From: Candidatus Aenigmatarchaeota archaeon
Lineage (GTDB): Archaea > Aenigmatarchaeota > Aenigmatarchaeia > QMZP01 > JACQNV01
Direction of reading: 5' to 3'
Assembly: GCA_016202865.1 (NCBI GenBank)
Contig: JACQNV010000023.1
Coordinates: forward strand, 1-6,150
DNA: 6,150 nucleotides
Shown here piece by piece: positions 1 through 5,435 of this stretch (position 1 is its first letter; each line of letters begins with the position of its first letter). The notes under the pieces were generated by a model that was not told the origin of the DNA, did not search any database, and saw nothing but the letters and a program-made list of their open reading frames with translations. The position numbers and the translations under genes are program-made.

Positions 1-489
1 AGAGTATTTTGAATGAGGAATGTAGTGGTGACTTGTACCTTCGTCCCTTATCGCCTTTTCGCATACATAAAATCCCGGTTTGTTTAAACCGCCTGCGATT
101 CCTATGTTCAAAAATTCTTCAATGCCCAAGGCGACGAGTTCTTCAAAAACCAATGTGGCATGTGGCGCCCCAACTCCTGACATAAACACAAAAACAAAAT
201 CTTTGGTGTAGTAGGGTTTACAACCCCACAGAGTTCCCGCCTTAAGTTTTTTTGCTTTGTTTTTGTATTTTTTCAATAAAAAGCTGAAAGCCTCATCTTG
301 ATAAGTGATGATACACCTTTTAGGAATTTTATCTTGGAATTTTCTTTTTTCTTCACCTGTATGATCTGGAAAAATTAGGGCTTCTTCAAGATGTTTGTTT
401 TTAAAATTGGGATATGTCATATTGCTCTTATATGAACTAAGATCAAGGAATCTATTAAAGGCTTTTTTGCATTTCATGAGTCGTCTCAT
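1..489 (-). CDS. Nucleoside phosphorylase, uridine phosphorylase-like (C-terminus cut by window edge)
   Basis: The frame is open from ATG at 489 to base 1, giving 163 residues with no stop, so the 3' part lies outside the window. The PNP/UDP phosphorylase family splits a nucleoside with phosphate into a free base and ribose-1-phosphate, in cytosolic salvage or degradation. Family landmarks, in order: YPNF at 26-29, typical near the N-terminus of archaeal and bacterial members; SGVGAPHA at 104-111, the phosphate/ribose-site loop; NIGIAGGL at 128-135; and IRDEGTSHHYIP at 147-158, very like the RDEGTSYHY segment of uridine phosphorylases. The ATG overlaps the TGA of the upstream orphan gene (ATGA) and has GGAGGTG four bases before it, so I chose this start. 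Met24 at 420 would match the usual family N-terminus better but has only a weak ribosome site. Family assignment is confident; base specificity (uridine versus purine) is inferred. Confidence 0.88.
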   Translation of the reverse strand, partial: MRRLMKCKKAFNRFLDLSSYKSNMTYPNFKNKHLEEALIFPDHTGEEKRKFQDKIPKRCIITYQDEAFSFLLKKYKNKAKKLKAGTLWGCKPYYTKDFVFVFMSGVGAPHATLVFEELVALGIEEFLNIGIAGGLNKPGFYVCEKAIRDEGTSHHYIPHSKYS

Positions 490-1745
490 AAAACACCTCC
501 AAAGTAATCTGACGCAGCGGCCAACATTTTGGAAACATCGTGACTATGCATATAGCCGCTCCTATGGGGATACACACCATTGCCTAAGCCATATTCAAAT
601 CTTTTATACAAATCTGAGTTTCTTAAAGCGTCTTTAAGGTCTGGAACACCAGACGATGTATAAAACAGTCCGCTAGCGAGAACCCTAAGATTTTCTTCTG
701 GTGCATTGGCGAGCTTCTTTTTTATTGTTGTTTCATTATCGCCTATTTCAGGTATCCAAGGATCCAATAGTGGATCAGGATCATATGGCTTTACTCTTTC
801 TCGTCCACCTCTGGGTGGATATAGAGAAGGCCTTTCATAGTTTAACCCAGAAAAACCAGCCGACGCTTTTGAATTAATGTCTGCAACTTCGCAAAGCTCT
901 TCAAATGCCTCCTTATGATGGATTAAAATATGGCTGTATGCCACATCCCATGCTCTTTCTATATCTGTACCAAAATGGAAGCTAAGCACCCCTTCTTTTT
1001 GCTGAGATGCAAAAAATAAAACCTCTGTTAAAAAATACATTAAGTGCCTGTCTCGATCCTCTCCACATTGACCATGTTGAAATATTCTGTCTATAGCTTT
1101 GTCTAGTGCGGCCTTCACTCCAGAAAATTTATCTTCTTTTAATAGTTTGTCCATTATCAAATCCATGTTTTCTGGGACCTCTGCTGTAAAAGGCAAAATT
1201 TGTAAACTCTTCAAGAGCCTCTCCCTTCTTTGGTAAACCTCTTCAAACGAATTTGCCCGATAAAACTTTTTGTTTTCTTCTGTCCATTTAGGTCCGGTTA
1301 TGCCTGTTCTTGGTTCAACTTCTAAAAGACCAGAGAAATGTTTGTGGATGCCGGAAAACGCCACTAAATAGAAGTTTTCTCTCGGGTTTGTCAAATTTGG
1401 CGCTTGTAGATCATAGACGTCCACGCTTGTTTGATCACCGAAATTAACAGGTGTTATTGGGGGAGTCAGCAAACCACTCGCAAATTCGCCTAATTTAGAT
1501 AATTTAACTAAAAGATCTTCACTTAGAGGCAAATGTGCTGGATCACTTATGCCAAAAAAATCAGATGCCATATCAACTTCACGAGGATGGCTATCCATCA
1601 TTCGCCTTTTTCGTTGTAGTGAAACCCTCTTTGTTTCTTGTCCTGGTGGTATGTGTTGTATAGCCTTATCTAGTTTGTTTTTGAAGCGAGACAATTTACC
1701 AGAATCCAATCTCCTTTCACCAGAAACAGGCAAATAGTTGTCCAT
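486..1745 (-). CDS. Orphan 419-residue protein coupled to the nucleoside phosphorylase
   Basis: I do not recognise this protein. It is soluble in character, with no signal peptide and no membrane segment. Residues 1-60 are basic and probably flexible (KRVSLQRKRRMM at 39-50). A Pro-rich stretch, LLTPPITP, is at 92-99. Residues 165-290 are rich in charged residues and look helical (SFEEVYQRRERLLKSLQ at 166-182; EEL and EVA segments near 282-288). A Pro/Asp-rich linker, KPYDPDPLLDPWIPE, is at 319-333. The tail holds a His/Asp cluster, YPHRSGYMHSHD at 392-403, that could bind a metal (speculation). The ATG at 1745 has AGGGG four bases upstream and no better alternative. Its stop overlaps the phosphorylase start, and its last codons (Gly416-Gly417-Val418) carry that gene's ribosome site, so translation of the two is coupled. 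This suggests a linked job, but the sequence does not show which. Confidence 0.85.
   Translation of the reverse strand: MDNYLPVSGERRLDSGKLSRFKNKLDKAIQHIPPGQETKRVSLQRKRRMMDSHPREVDMASDFFGISDPAHLPLSEDLLVKLSKLGEFASGLLTPPITPVNFGDQTSVDVYDLQAPNLTNPRENFYLVAFSGIHKHFSGLLEVEPRTGITGPKWTEENKKFYRANSFEEVYQRRERLLKSLQILPFTAEVPENMDLIMDKLLKEDKFSGVKAALDKAIDRIFQHGQCGEDRDRHLMYFLTEVLFFASQQKEGVLSFHFGTDIERAWDVAYSHILIHHKEAFEELCEVADINSKASAGFSGLNYERPSLYPPRGGRERVKPYDPDPLLDPWIPEIGDNETTIKKKLANAPEENLRVLASGLFYTSSGVPDLKDALRNSDLYKRFEYGLGNGVYPHRSGYMHSHDVSKMLAAASDYFGGVL
494..500 (-). promoter_or_regulatory. Shine-Dalgarno site GGAGGTG for the phosphorylase
   Basis: Read on the minus strand, GGAGGTG lies four bases before the ATG at 489-487. 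It fully matches the complement of the usual archaeal 16S 3' end (CACCTCC). It sits inside the last codons of the upstream orphan gene, and the stop and start overlap as ATGA. This decides the start codon and indicates termination-reinitiation coupling. Confidence 0.75.
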
Positions 1746-1942
1746 AAAACCCCTTTAAGTTGGGAATTAAACAACAGAATTAAGCAATAATGACAGATAT
1801 AGGCACATCTACTAAAACCAGACTTCTTTTACCATGTGTATTTTTTGCGCCCATAGAATAATTTGTTTTGGAAAGAGGGATATATAAAACCAGCCGTTTC
1901 TATAAATGAAAACATTAAAGTGTGTGAGGACAATAAATATCT
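1746..1942. promoter_or_regulatory. Divergent intergenic region between the two outward operons
   Basis: This 197-base AT-rich spacer separates the leftward orphan/phosphorylase operon from the rightward C39-like/kinase operon. The rightward promoter is clear and is listed separately. For the leftward gene I see only a weak TATA-like stretch, CCTATATCTG on the minus strand near 1793-1802, which would give a leader of about 30 bases ending in AGGGG before the ATG. The 9-mer TAAAACCAG occurs twice on the plus strand (1813-1821 and 1885-1893), the second copy overlapping the rightward TATA box. No open frame, tRNA or hairpin stood out. Confidence 0.5.
1875..1888 (+). promoter_or_regulatory. Archaeal-type BRE/TATA promoter of the C39-like/kinase operon
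   Basis: TATATAAA at 1881-1888 is preceded by the purine run GAGGGA at 1875-1880, a reasonable TFB-recognition element. Transcription would be expected to begin about 25 bases downstream, near 1910, leaving a leader of roughly 33 bases before the ATG at 1943. That leader contains GAGGA at 1926-1930, a possible but distant (12 bases) ribosome site. A second, weaker box, TATAAAT at 1901-1907, would give a much shorter leader. Prediction by pattern only. Confidence 0.55.
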
Positions 1943-2542
1943 ATGAAAAAGAAAACTATTCTAGCCATGCCTTTTGTACAACAGGTCAACCTAAAGGCGA
2001 CTTTAGCTGCTTATGCTGAAATGATTTTGAGACATTATGGTATTGAGACTAACCAGAGGGACATCTATGATAAAGCCAAGTGGGGCGATGGGGATAAAGA
2101 GGCTATTACAGATGCTGGGATAGGCCTTGCATTATCTGATTTTGGCTACAGAATTGTTTGCTGGAAAAACGAGAGGTCGGATGCGCCCCAAAATTGGAAG
2201 GACTTTGAACAGCACTATTGGCCTCAGTATTGGAGAGCTGTAAAAGTTGGTGCACTGGAAGTAAAGAAAGATGCTGACATATTTTTGATAAAGGAATCTA
2301 TAGATAAAGGTGTTCCTGTCATAGCTGATGTTGACAATGGGAAGCTTTCAGGCAAGCAGACAACATGGACGCAGCCTGTTTTGCTAATAGGTTACAGCAA
2401 CACACACTTTACTTATCACAACTCGCAGGAGGCCAAAGGCGCTAAAACAATAACCTTCCAGAAGTTTTCTGAATGCTGGGAGCAAACCCCATTTGTTAAT
2501 AAGTCTATGAGGGTTTTGGTGAAGAAAGAGGCTGTCAGCTAA
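1943..2542 (+). CDS. C39-like papain-fold protein, predicted catalytically inactive
   Basis: The 199 residues follow the plan of the C39/C39-like cysteine peptidase fold. The N-terminal part (10-33) reads PFVQQ-VNLKAT-LAAYAEMILRHYG. It aligns by spacing with the family pattern in which Gln is six residues before the catalytic Cys and MVLRYYG follows. The second half has IKESIDKGVPVIADVD (116-131), PVLLIGY (145-151), TYHNS (157-161) and a closing FxxCW helix. Gln14 (oxyanion hole) is kept, but the Cys position is Thr20, the His position is Gln144 and the Asp position is Ser161. By this hand alignment the whole triad is lost, so it probably binds rather than cuts a peptide. There is no signal peptide or membrane segment. 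An in-frame TAA just upstream makes ATG 1943 the first usable start. The APH-like kinase gene begins 7 bases after its stop. The fold call is moderately strong; the ligand is unknown. Confidence 0.7.
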   Translation: MKKKTILAMPFVQQVNLKATLAAYAEMILRHYGIETNQRDIYDKAKWGDGDKEAITDAGIGLALSDFGYRIVCWKNERSDAPQNWKDFEQHYWPQYWRAVKVGALEVKKDADIFLIKESIDKGVPVIADVDNGKLSGKQTTWTQPVLLIGYSNTHFTYHNSQEAKGAKTITFQKFSECWEQTPFVNKSMRVLVKKEAVS

Positions 2543-2549
2543 TCTGTTT

Positions 2550-3515
2550 ATGGAAGAATTCCTTTCCCGTGTAGATATACCGTGTTCTCTATCAGATTTT
2601 GTAGAGCAAGTTGCTTCTGCCTATAAATTAGGACATGTTACTAAGTTGGAACCCATAAAAGAAGGTTATGAAGAATTGAATATTAAAACAACCACAAAGA
2701 AGGGCGTCTATGTAATAAAGGTCTTCTCAAAAGGCAAAACACCCAGAAATATTAAGGACAACATTAAGGGCTTGGTTGAGTTTTCTAAGGCGGGTATACC
2801 TGTCACCAAACTACTCAAAGCAAATGGCAATTTCTTATATAAAACCAAAGGTAAAAAAGGCTATACCTATGTTTGTGTAATGGAGTTTTTTGACGGTAAG
2901 AATTTTGAAAAAACCAAACCGACAGAAGCTGACATAAAGGCTATAACCAATTACTTGGCAAAGGCACACCATCTCTCTTTCAAGGTTGACAGAAACTATG
3001 ATTCATGGGGCACTGTTAATCTTGTTAAGGAATTTGTTGACAAAAAGGAATATCTTACGCCACAAGATTTGAGGCTAATAGAACCTATAGTCAATGACTT
3101 CAGAAGAGTTGATTTTAGCAAGTTTAGAAAATCTATTATCCATGGAGACCTTCAAAGAAAGCATGTACTAAAAAACAATAAAGACAGCTATTGTATTTTG
3201 GATCTTGGTGTGATGGATTTTAATTCAACTGTTATAGACCTTGGGATATTTTTGGCTCTGTTTTGTTTGGACTCAACCCTTTCAGTGAAATATAACAAAG
3301 ACATCTACAATATGGTCATTCAAGAATATAGTAAAAATATTAAATTAAGCGAGCAGGAATTAAACTATCTGCCTTTGATCATAAAAGCCACATATTCGAT
3401 ATATGCTATTCAAGCCAGTTATTACATGGTTGTTAAGAAGGATAAAAGTAAACAAACAAGAGATTGGTTGGCTTTCGGTATCAATGGGTTGAAACTTCTT
3501 CAAAAGCTTAATTAA
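2550..3515 (+). CDS. Aminoglycoside phosphotransferase-like (APH/choline kinase fold) small-molecule kinase
   Basis: This is a 321-residue single-domain protein of the protein-kinase-like APH superfamily, whose members transfer phosphate from ATP to small hydroxylated substrates (sugars, choline, homoserine, antibiotics). The N-lobe includes the hairpin IKEGYEELNIKT (36-47) and VYVIKVF (53-59), with Lys57 as the ATP-anchoring lysine. The hinge is VCVMEFFDG (108-116). The catalytic loop is IHGDLQRKHVL (197-207), with Asp200 as the catalytic base. The usual Asn of HxDxxxxN is His205. The metal-binding Asp is Asp218 in CILDLG, and VIDLG (228-232) matches the conserved Asp that follows. It lies 7 bases after the C39-like gene with no ribosome site of its own, so it is probably co-transcribed and perhaps translated by reinitiation. 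Its stop overlaps the end of the converging SDR gene. Substrate is unknown; there is no reason to call it a resistance gene. Confidence 0.82.
   Translation: MEEFLSRVDIPCSLSDFVEQVASAYKLGHVTKLEPIKEGYEELNIKTTTKKGVYVIKVFSKGKTPRNIKDNIKGLVEFSKAGIPVTKLLKANGNFLYKTKGKKGYTYVCVMEFFDGKNFEKTKPTEADIKAITNYLAKAHHLSFKVDRNYDSWGTVNLVKEFVDKKEYLTPQDLRLIEPIVNDFRRVDFSKFRKSIIHGDLQRKHVLKNNKDSYCILDLGVMDFNSTVIDLGIFLALFCLDSTLSVKYNKDIYNMVIQEYSKNIKLSEQELNYLPLIIKATYSIYAIQASYYMVVKKDKSKQTRDWLAFGINGLKLLQKLN
3508..3515. other. TTAATTAA palindrome forming both stop codons of converging genes
   Basis: The plus-strand kinase ends with TAA at 3513-3515 and the minus-strand SDR ends with TAA read from 3510-3508. Both lie in one 8-base palindrome, so the two coding regions overlap by exactly these 8 bases. 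Each gene also encodes a C-terminal Asn from the inner bases. No space remains for a separate terminator, so each transcript must end inside the other gene or run antisense into it. Confidence 0.9.
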
Positions 3516-4380
3516 CAAACCCTCTAATTATTTTCCTGAAAGTCTCTTCTGTGTCTACTGGTTTGTAGCCCAATTCTTTTATTGCAAGCTTGCTGTCAAA
3601 GCTTCTATCTTGTAAGATGTTTTTTATCAGTTCAGGAGTTATAGGCGGTTTCTTGTGAATCAGTTTGAATGTATATTTGATTGGGTAAGAGAGGCCAAGG
3701 CCCAAATTCACCAATTGGTGCGGTATGTATGTTGGCTTCTTGTCCAGCTCCTCCATTATGGCTGTGTATAATTTGTGCGAACTTATTGGTTCTCTGTCTA
3801 CAACAGTATAGATTTTTGACTTGCCTTTTTGGGCAGCAGACATGAATGTTGATAGGAGGGCCTTTTTGTAGACTAGATGTAGGCTTATTGGCTTGCTTAT
3901 CATTGGGAAAAAGTTTACAGATTTCAGGATGCTCAGCTTTTCCTCACTATAAACAAATGGCGGCTTTATCATTGGAACTTCGATCTGATCCCAGAAACTC
4001 TTTGCCTTTTTCTCGGCCTCTTTCTTGGATATTCCGTAAGGAGTCATGACTTTGACCTCAGTTGCAAGGGAACTTGTATAAACAACCCTATCGACACCGT
4101 TTTTTATGGAAGCCTGTATCACATTTTGTGTTCCCAGCACATTTACTTTGTACAAATCTTGGTAGGGGGCTAGATGGTCCCCATGAACTGCAAGATGATA
4201 TACAACATCAACATCCTTTGTTGCTTTCTTAACAGCTTCAAAATCAGTTATGTCGCCTTTTACAAAGTCGTAGCTGCCATCTGCCTGTTTTCTACTGAGG
4301 ATTCTAACATCATCCTTTTTTGCAAGCTCCTTTACTAAATCCTTCCCTATAAAACCAGTGCCGCCTGTTACTAATATCAT
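3508..4380 (-). CDS. NAD(P)-dependent epimerase/dehydratase (extended or atypical SDR family)
   Basis: The 290-residue protein has a Rossmann domain with TGGTGFIG at 5-12 (GxxGxxG nucleotide site), GDITD at 42-46, VVYHLA at 59-64, VNVLGTQNV at 79-87 and VVYTSS at 99-104, and PYGISK at 114-119 (catalytic Tyr115 and Lys119). Family members act on nucleotide sugars, sterol-like or lipid substrates. The span from Ser104 to Tyr115 is about half that in GalE-like epimerases. This resembles the shorter NDUFA9/atypical group, so a classic sugar 4-epimerase is less likely. Arg30 after the second strand (ILSRK) hints at NADP(H) use (inference). The start follows the phosphatidyltransferase stop by 2 bases, with only a weak GGGAT ribosome site, so the two genes form an operon and probably share a membrane-lipid role. 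The C-terminal half (about 160-290) holds a variable substrate lid. Substrate unresolved. Confidence 0.85.
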   Translation of the reverse strand: MILVTGGTGFIGKDLVKELAKKDDVRILSRKQADGSYDFVKGDITDFEAVKKATKDVDVVYHLAVHGDHLAPYQDLYKVNVLGTQNVIQASIKNGVDRVVYTSSLATEVKVMTPYGISKKEAEKKAKSFWDQIEVPMIKPPFVYSEEKLSILKSVNFFPMISKPISLHLVYKKALLSTFMSAAQKGKSKIYTVVDREPISSHKLYTAIMEELDKKPTYIPHQLVNLGLGLSYPIKYTFKLIHKKPPITPELIKNILQDRSFDSKLAIKELGYKPVDTEETFRKIIRGFVN

Positions 4381-4382
4381 AG

Positions 4383-4946
4383 CTATCCCAGAACTTTGCG
4401 CGCAGTGTAAAATCTTTCTGCTGTTGTGTAAATACTAATAATAAGCAATATAACCATTGTGTATAGTGGTTGTGAAATTAAAAGGCCTATTGTTATTACA
4501 AGGAGCCTTATGCCGCGCCAACTAAGAGCTTCTCCAGACTTTGTTTTTGTCAGCGCCTCTATGCAGGAGCTCATGTAGCTTGACAAAAAAACAAGGGATA
4601 TTACCACAAGCCCCAGAAGCAAGTGGATATAAACTGGGCTCAGAACTATAACTATAGATACCAGAATTAACAGATCGTTGATCCTGTCTGCTGTCCTGTC
4701 AAAAAAGGCCCCAAATCTGGTTTCTTTTTTATGTAATTTCGCTATTGAACCATCTATCATGTCAAAGAACCCTGAAACAAAGACAAGAGCGCCAGCCAAA
4801 ATTAGGCTAATGTATACGGCAAAGTAAGAAGCTGCAGCCATTATAACTATGGCCACTAGTGTTATTACATTTGGATTTATTCTCATGTGTTTAGCCAGAG
4901 GGTTTACAAAGGCTTCTTTTGCTTGAGACTTTAGATTTGAAAACAT
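4383..4946 (-). CDS. CDP-alcohol phosphatidyltransferase (archaeal phospholipid head-group synthase)
   Basis: This is an integral membrane enzyme that transfers a lipid-phosphate from a CDP-lipid to an alcohol acceptor; in archaea these make archaetidylinositol-phosphate, -glycerophosphate or -serine. Numbered from the TTG at 4952, the family signature DG-x2-AR-x8-G-x3-D-x3-D is present as Asp67-Gly68, Ala71-Lys72, Gly81, Asp85 and Asp89, with Asp64 just ahead. The usual Arg is Lys72. Hydrophobic helices lie near 29-48, 50-63, 93-112, 113-130, 148-160 and 162-176, fitting the six-helix family fold; about 187 residues is a normal length. I start at ATG 4946 because the longer frame begins with TTG and a TATA-like box lies about 22 bases upstream, giving a leaderless message. 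It is the first gene of an operon with the SDR. The head group cannot be read from the sequence; archaetidylinositol-phosphate synthase is one candidate. Confidence 0.87.
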   Translation of the reverse strand: MFSNLKSQAKEAFVNPLAKHMRINPNVITLVAIVIMAAASYFAVYISLILAGALVFVSGFFDMIDGSIAKLHKKETRFGAFFDRTADRINDLLILVSIVIVLSPVYIHLLLGLVVISLVFLSSYMSSCIEALTKTKSGEALSWRGIRLLVITIGLLISQPLYTMVILLIISIYTTAERFYTARKVLG

Positions 4947-4962
4947 ATACAATTACGACTTG

Positions 4963-4974
4963 TTAATAAATATT
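4963..4974. promoter_or_regulatory. Shared TATA-like box for two divergent leaderless genes
   Basis: The AT-only block TTAATAAATATT is the one good TATA-like element in the 46 bases between the phosphatidyltransferase ATG (4946, leftward) and the receiver-like gene ATG (4993, rightward). Its centre is about 22 bases from one start and 25 from the other, close to the TATA-to-start distance of archaeal leaderless genes. It is nearly symmetric (AATATTTATTAA on the other strand). Neither gene has a Shine-Dalgarno site. Sharing is inferred from geometry. Confidence 0.55.
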
Positions 4975-4992
4975 GGCGCACTAATATAATAT

Positions 4993-5382
4993 ATGGTGTA
5001 TAGTGTTCTTTTTGTTCAAAAGACCCTTAGATTGGACTGTAGGATTAATAGACTATTAGATCAGTATAGAGATCGATTCGATGTTACTATTGTTGCGCCT
5101 GAAAACCCGATACCAGAAGACGGTTATAGAAAATCTGATGCTGTTGTTGCCCATCTAAACCCATCAAGAGTAGTGGAACTTAGAGGGCTTCATAGGAGAC
5201 ACCCAGAAACCAATCTTTTGCTAATACCGCTTGGGCTTCCAGGAGATTTGCATAGGGAACTGAAAATAGATGGTGATGGGGCCTATTTTTTGCCAGAGGG
5301 ATTCACAGAAACTGACTTTGTTGATTCTATAGCAAGGCTTTCAGAAAGAAGGAGGACTTCTTTACAGTCACCGGTTTATTAG
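4993..5382 (+). CDS. Small protein resembling a degenerate response-regulator receiver domain
   Basis: The 129 residues suggest the alternating strand/helix pattern of a CheY-like domain: VLFVQ (5-9), a basic helix RINRLLDQYRDRF (17-29), VTIVAP (31-36), DAVVAHLNP (49-57), a helix ELRGLHRRHP (62-71), LLLIPLG (75-81), GAYFLPEGFTETDF (96-109) and a last helix to about 118. In receivers the phosphorylated Asp lies five residues after the Asp of the third strand; here that position is His54. The acidic pair after the first strand is absent, and the Lys of the KP motif appears as Pro101. If the fold is right, it cannot be phosphorylated normally and would act as a binding module. There is no output domain. 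The ATG is leaderless, using the shared box at 4963-4974. A membrane protein gene follows 53 bases later on the same strand. The gene is probably real; the fold call is tentative. Confidence 0.6.
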   Translation: MVYSVLFVQKTLRLDCRINRLLDQYRDRFDVTIVAPENPIPEDGYRKSDAVVAHLNPSRVVELRGLHRRHPETNLLLIPLGLPGDLHRELKIDGDGAYFLPEGFTETDFVDSIARLSERRRTSLQSPVY

Positions 5383-5401
5383 ATATCAGAGCATATTTTG
5401 A

Positions 5402-5415
5402 TTGAATTTTTATAT
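5402..5415 (+). promoter_or_regulatory. TATA promoter for the leaderless membrane-protein gene
   Basis: TTTTTATAT at 5407-5415, preceded by TTGAA (5402-5406), is centred about 25 bases before the ATG at 5436. There is no convincing ribosome site between them, so transcription probably begins at or within a base or two of the start codon. This separates the membrane-protein gene from the upstream receiver-like gene, although read-through across the 53-base gap is possible. Confidence 0.6.
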
Positions 5416-5435
5416 CTGGAAGAAAATATTAACAT

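Noticed and set aside
1..489. Nucleoside phosphorylase as an antiphage effector (as in Detocs-like systems), with the receiver-like gene as partner
   Set aside because: The motifs match metabolic uridine phosphorylases, it is not fused to a sensor domain, and the receiver-like gene is about 4.5 kb away in another transcription unit.
395..637. 80-codon plus-strand open frame
   Set aside because: It lies across the phosphorylase and orphan genes on the opposite strand, is low in family-like character and has no promoter; it is a shadow of those genes.
1549..1737. 62-codon plus-strand open frame
   Set aside because: Fully inside and antisense to the orphan gene, with no recognisable motif.
1813..1893. 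Direct repeat TAAAACCAG (1813-1821 and 1885-1893)
   Set aside because: Two 9-base AT-rich copies can arise by chance; there is no symmetry and no third copy, so it is not called an operator.
2550..3515. Antibiotic-resistance kinase
   Set aside because: Only the general APH fold is visible; the catalytic loop variant and the operon context do not point to aminoglycosides.
3846..4049. 67-codon plus-strand open frame
   Set aside because: Antisense to the well-supported SDR gene.
4947..4952. TTG start two codons upstream for the phosphatidyltransferase
   Set aside because: ATG at 4946 is better placed relative to the TATA-like box, and the two extra residues add nothing to the family match.
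5381..5417. AGATAT ... ATATCT inverted repeat after the receiver-like gene
   Set aside because: The arms are only six bases, AT-only in the core, with a loop of over 20 bases, and one arm overlaps the TATA box; too weak for a hairpin terminator.
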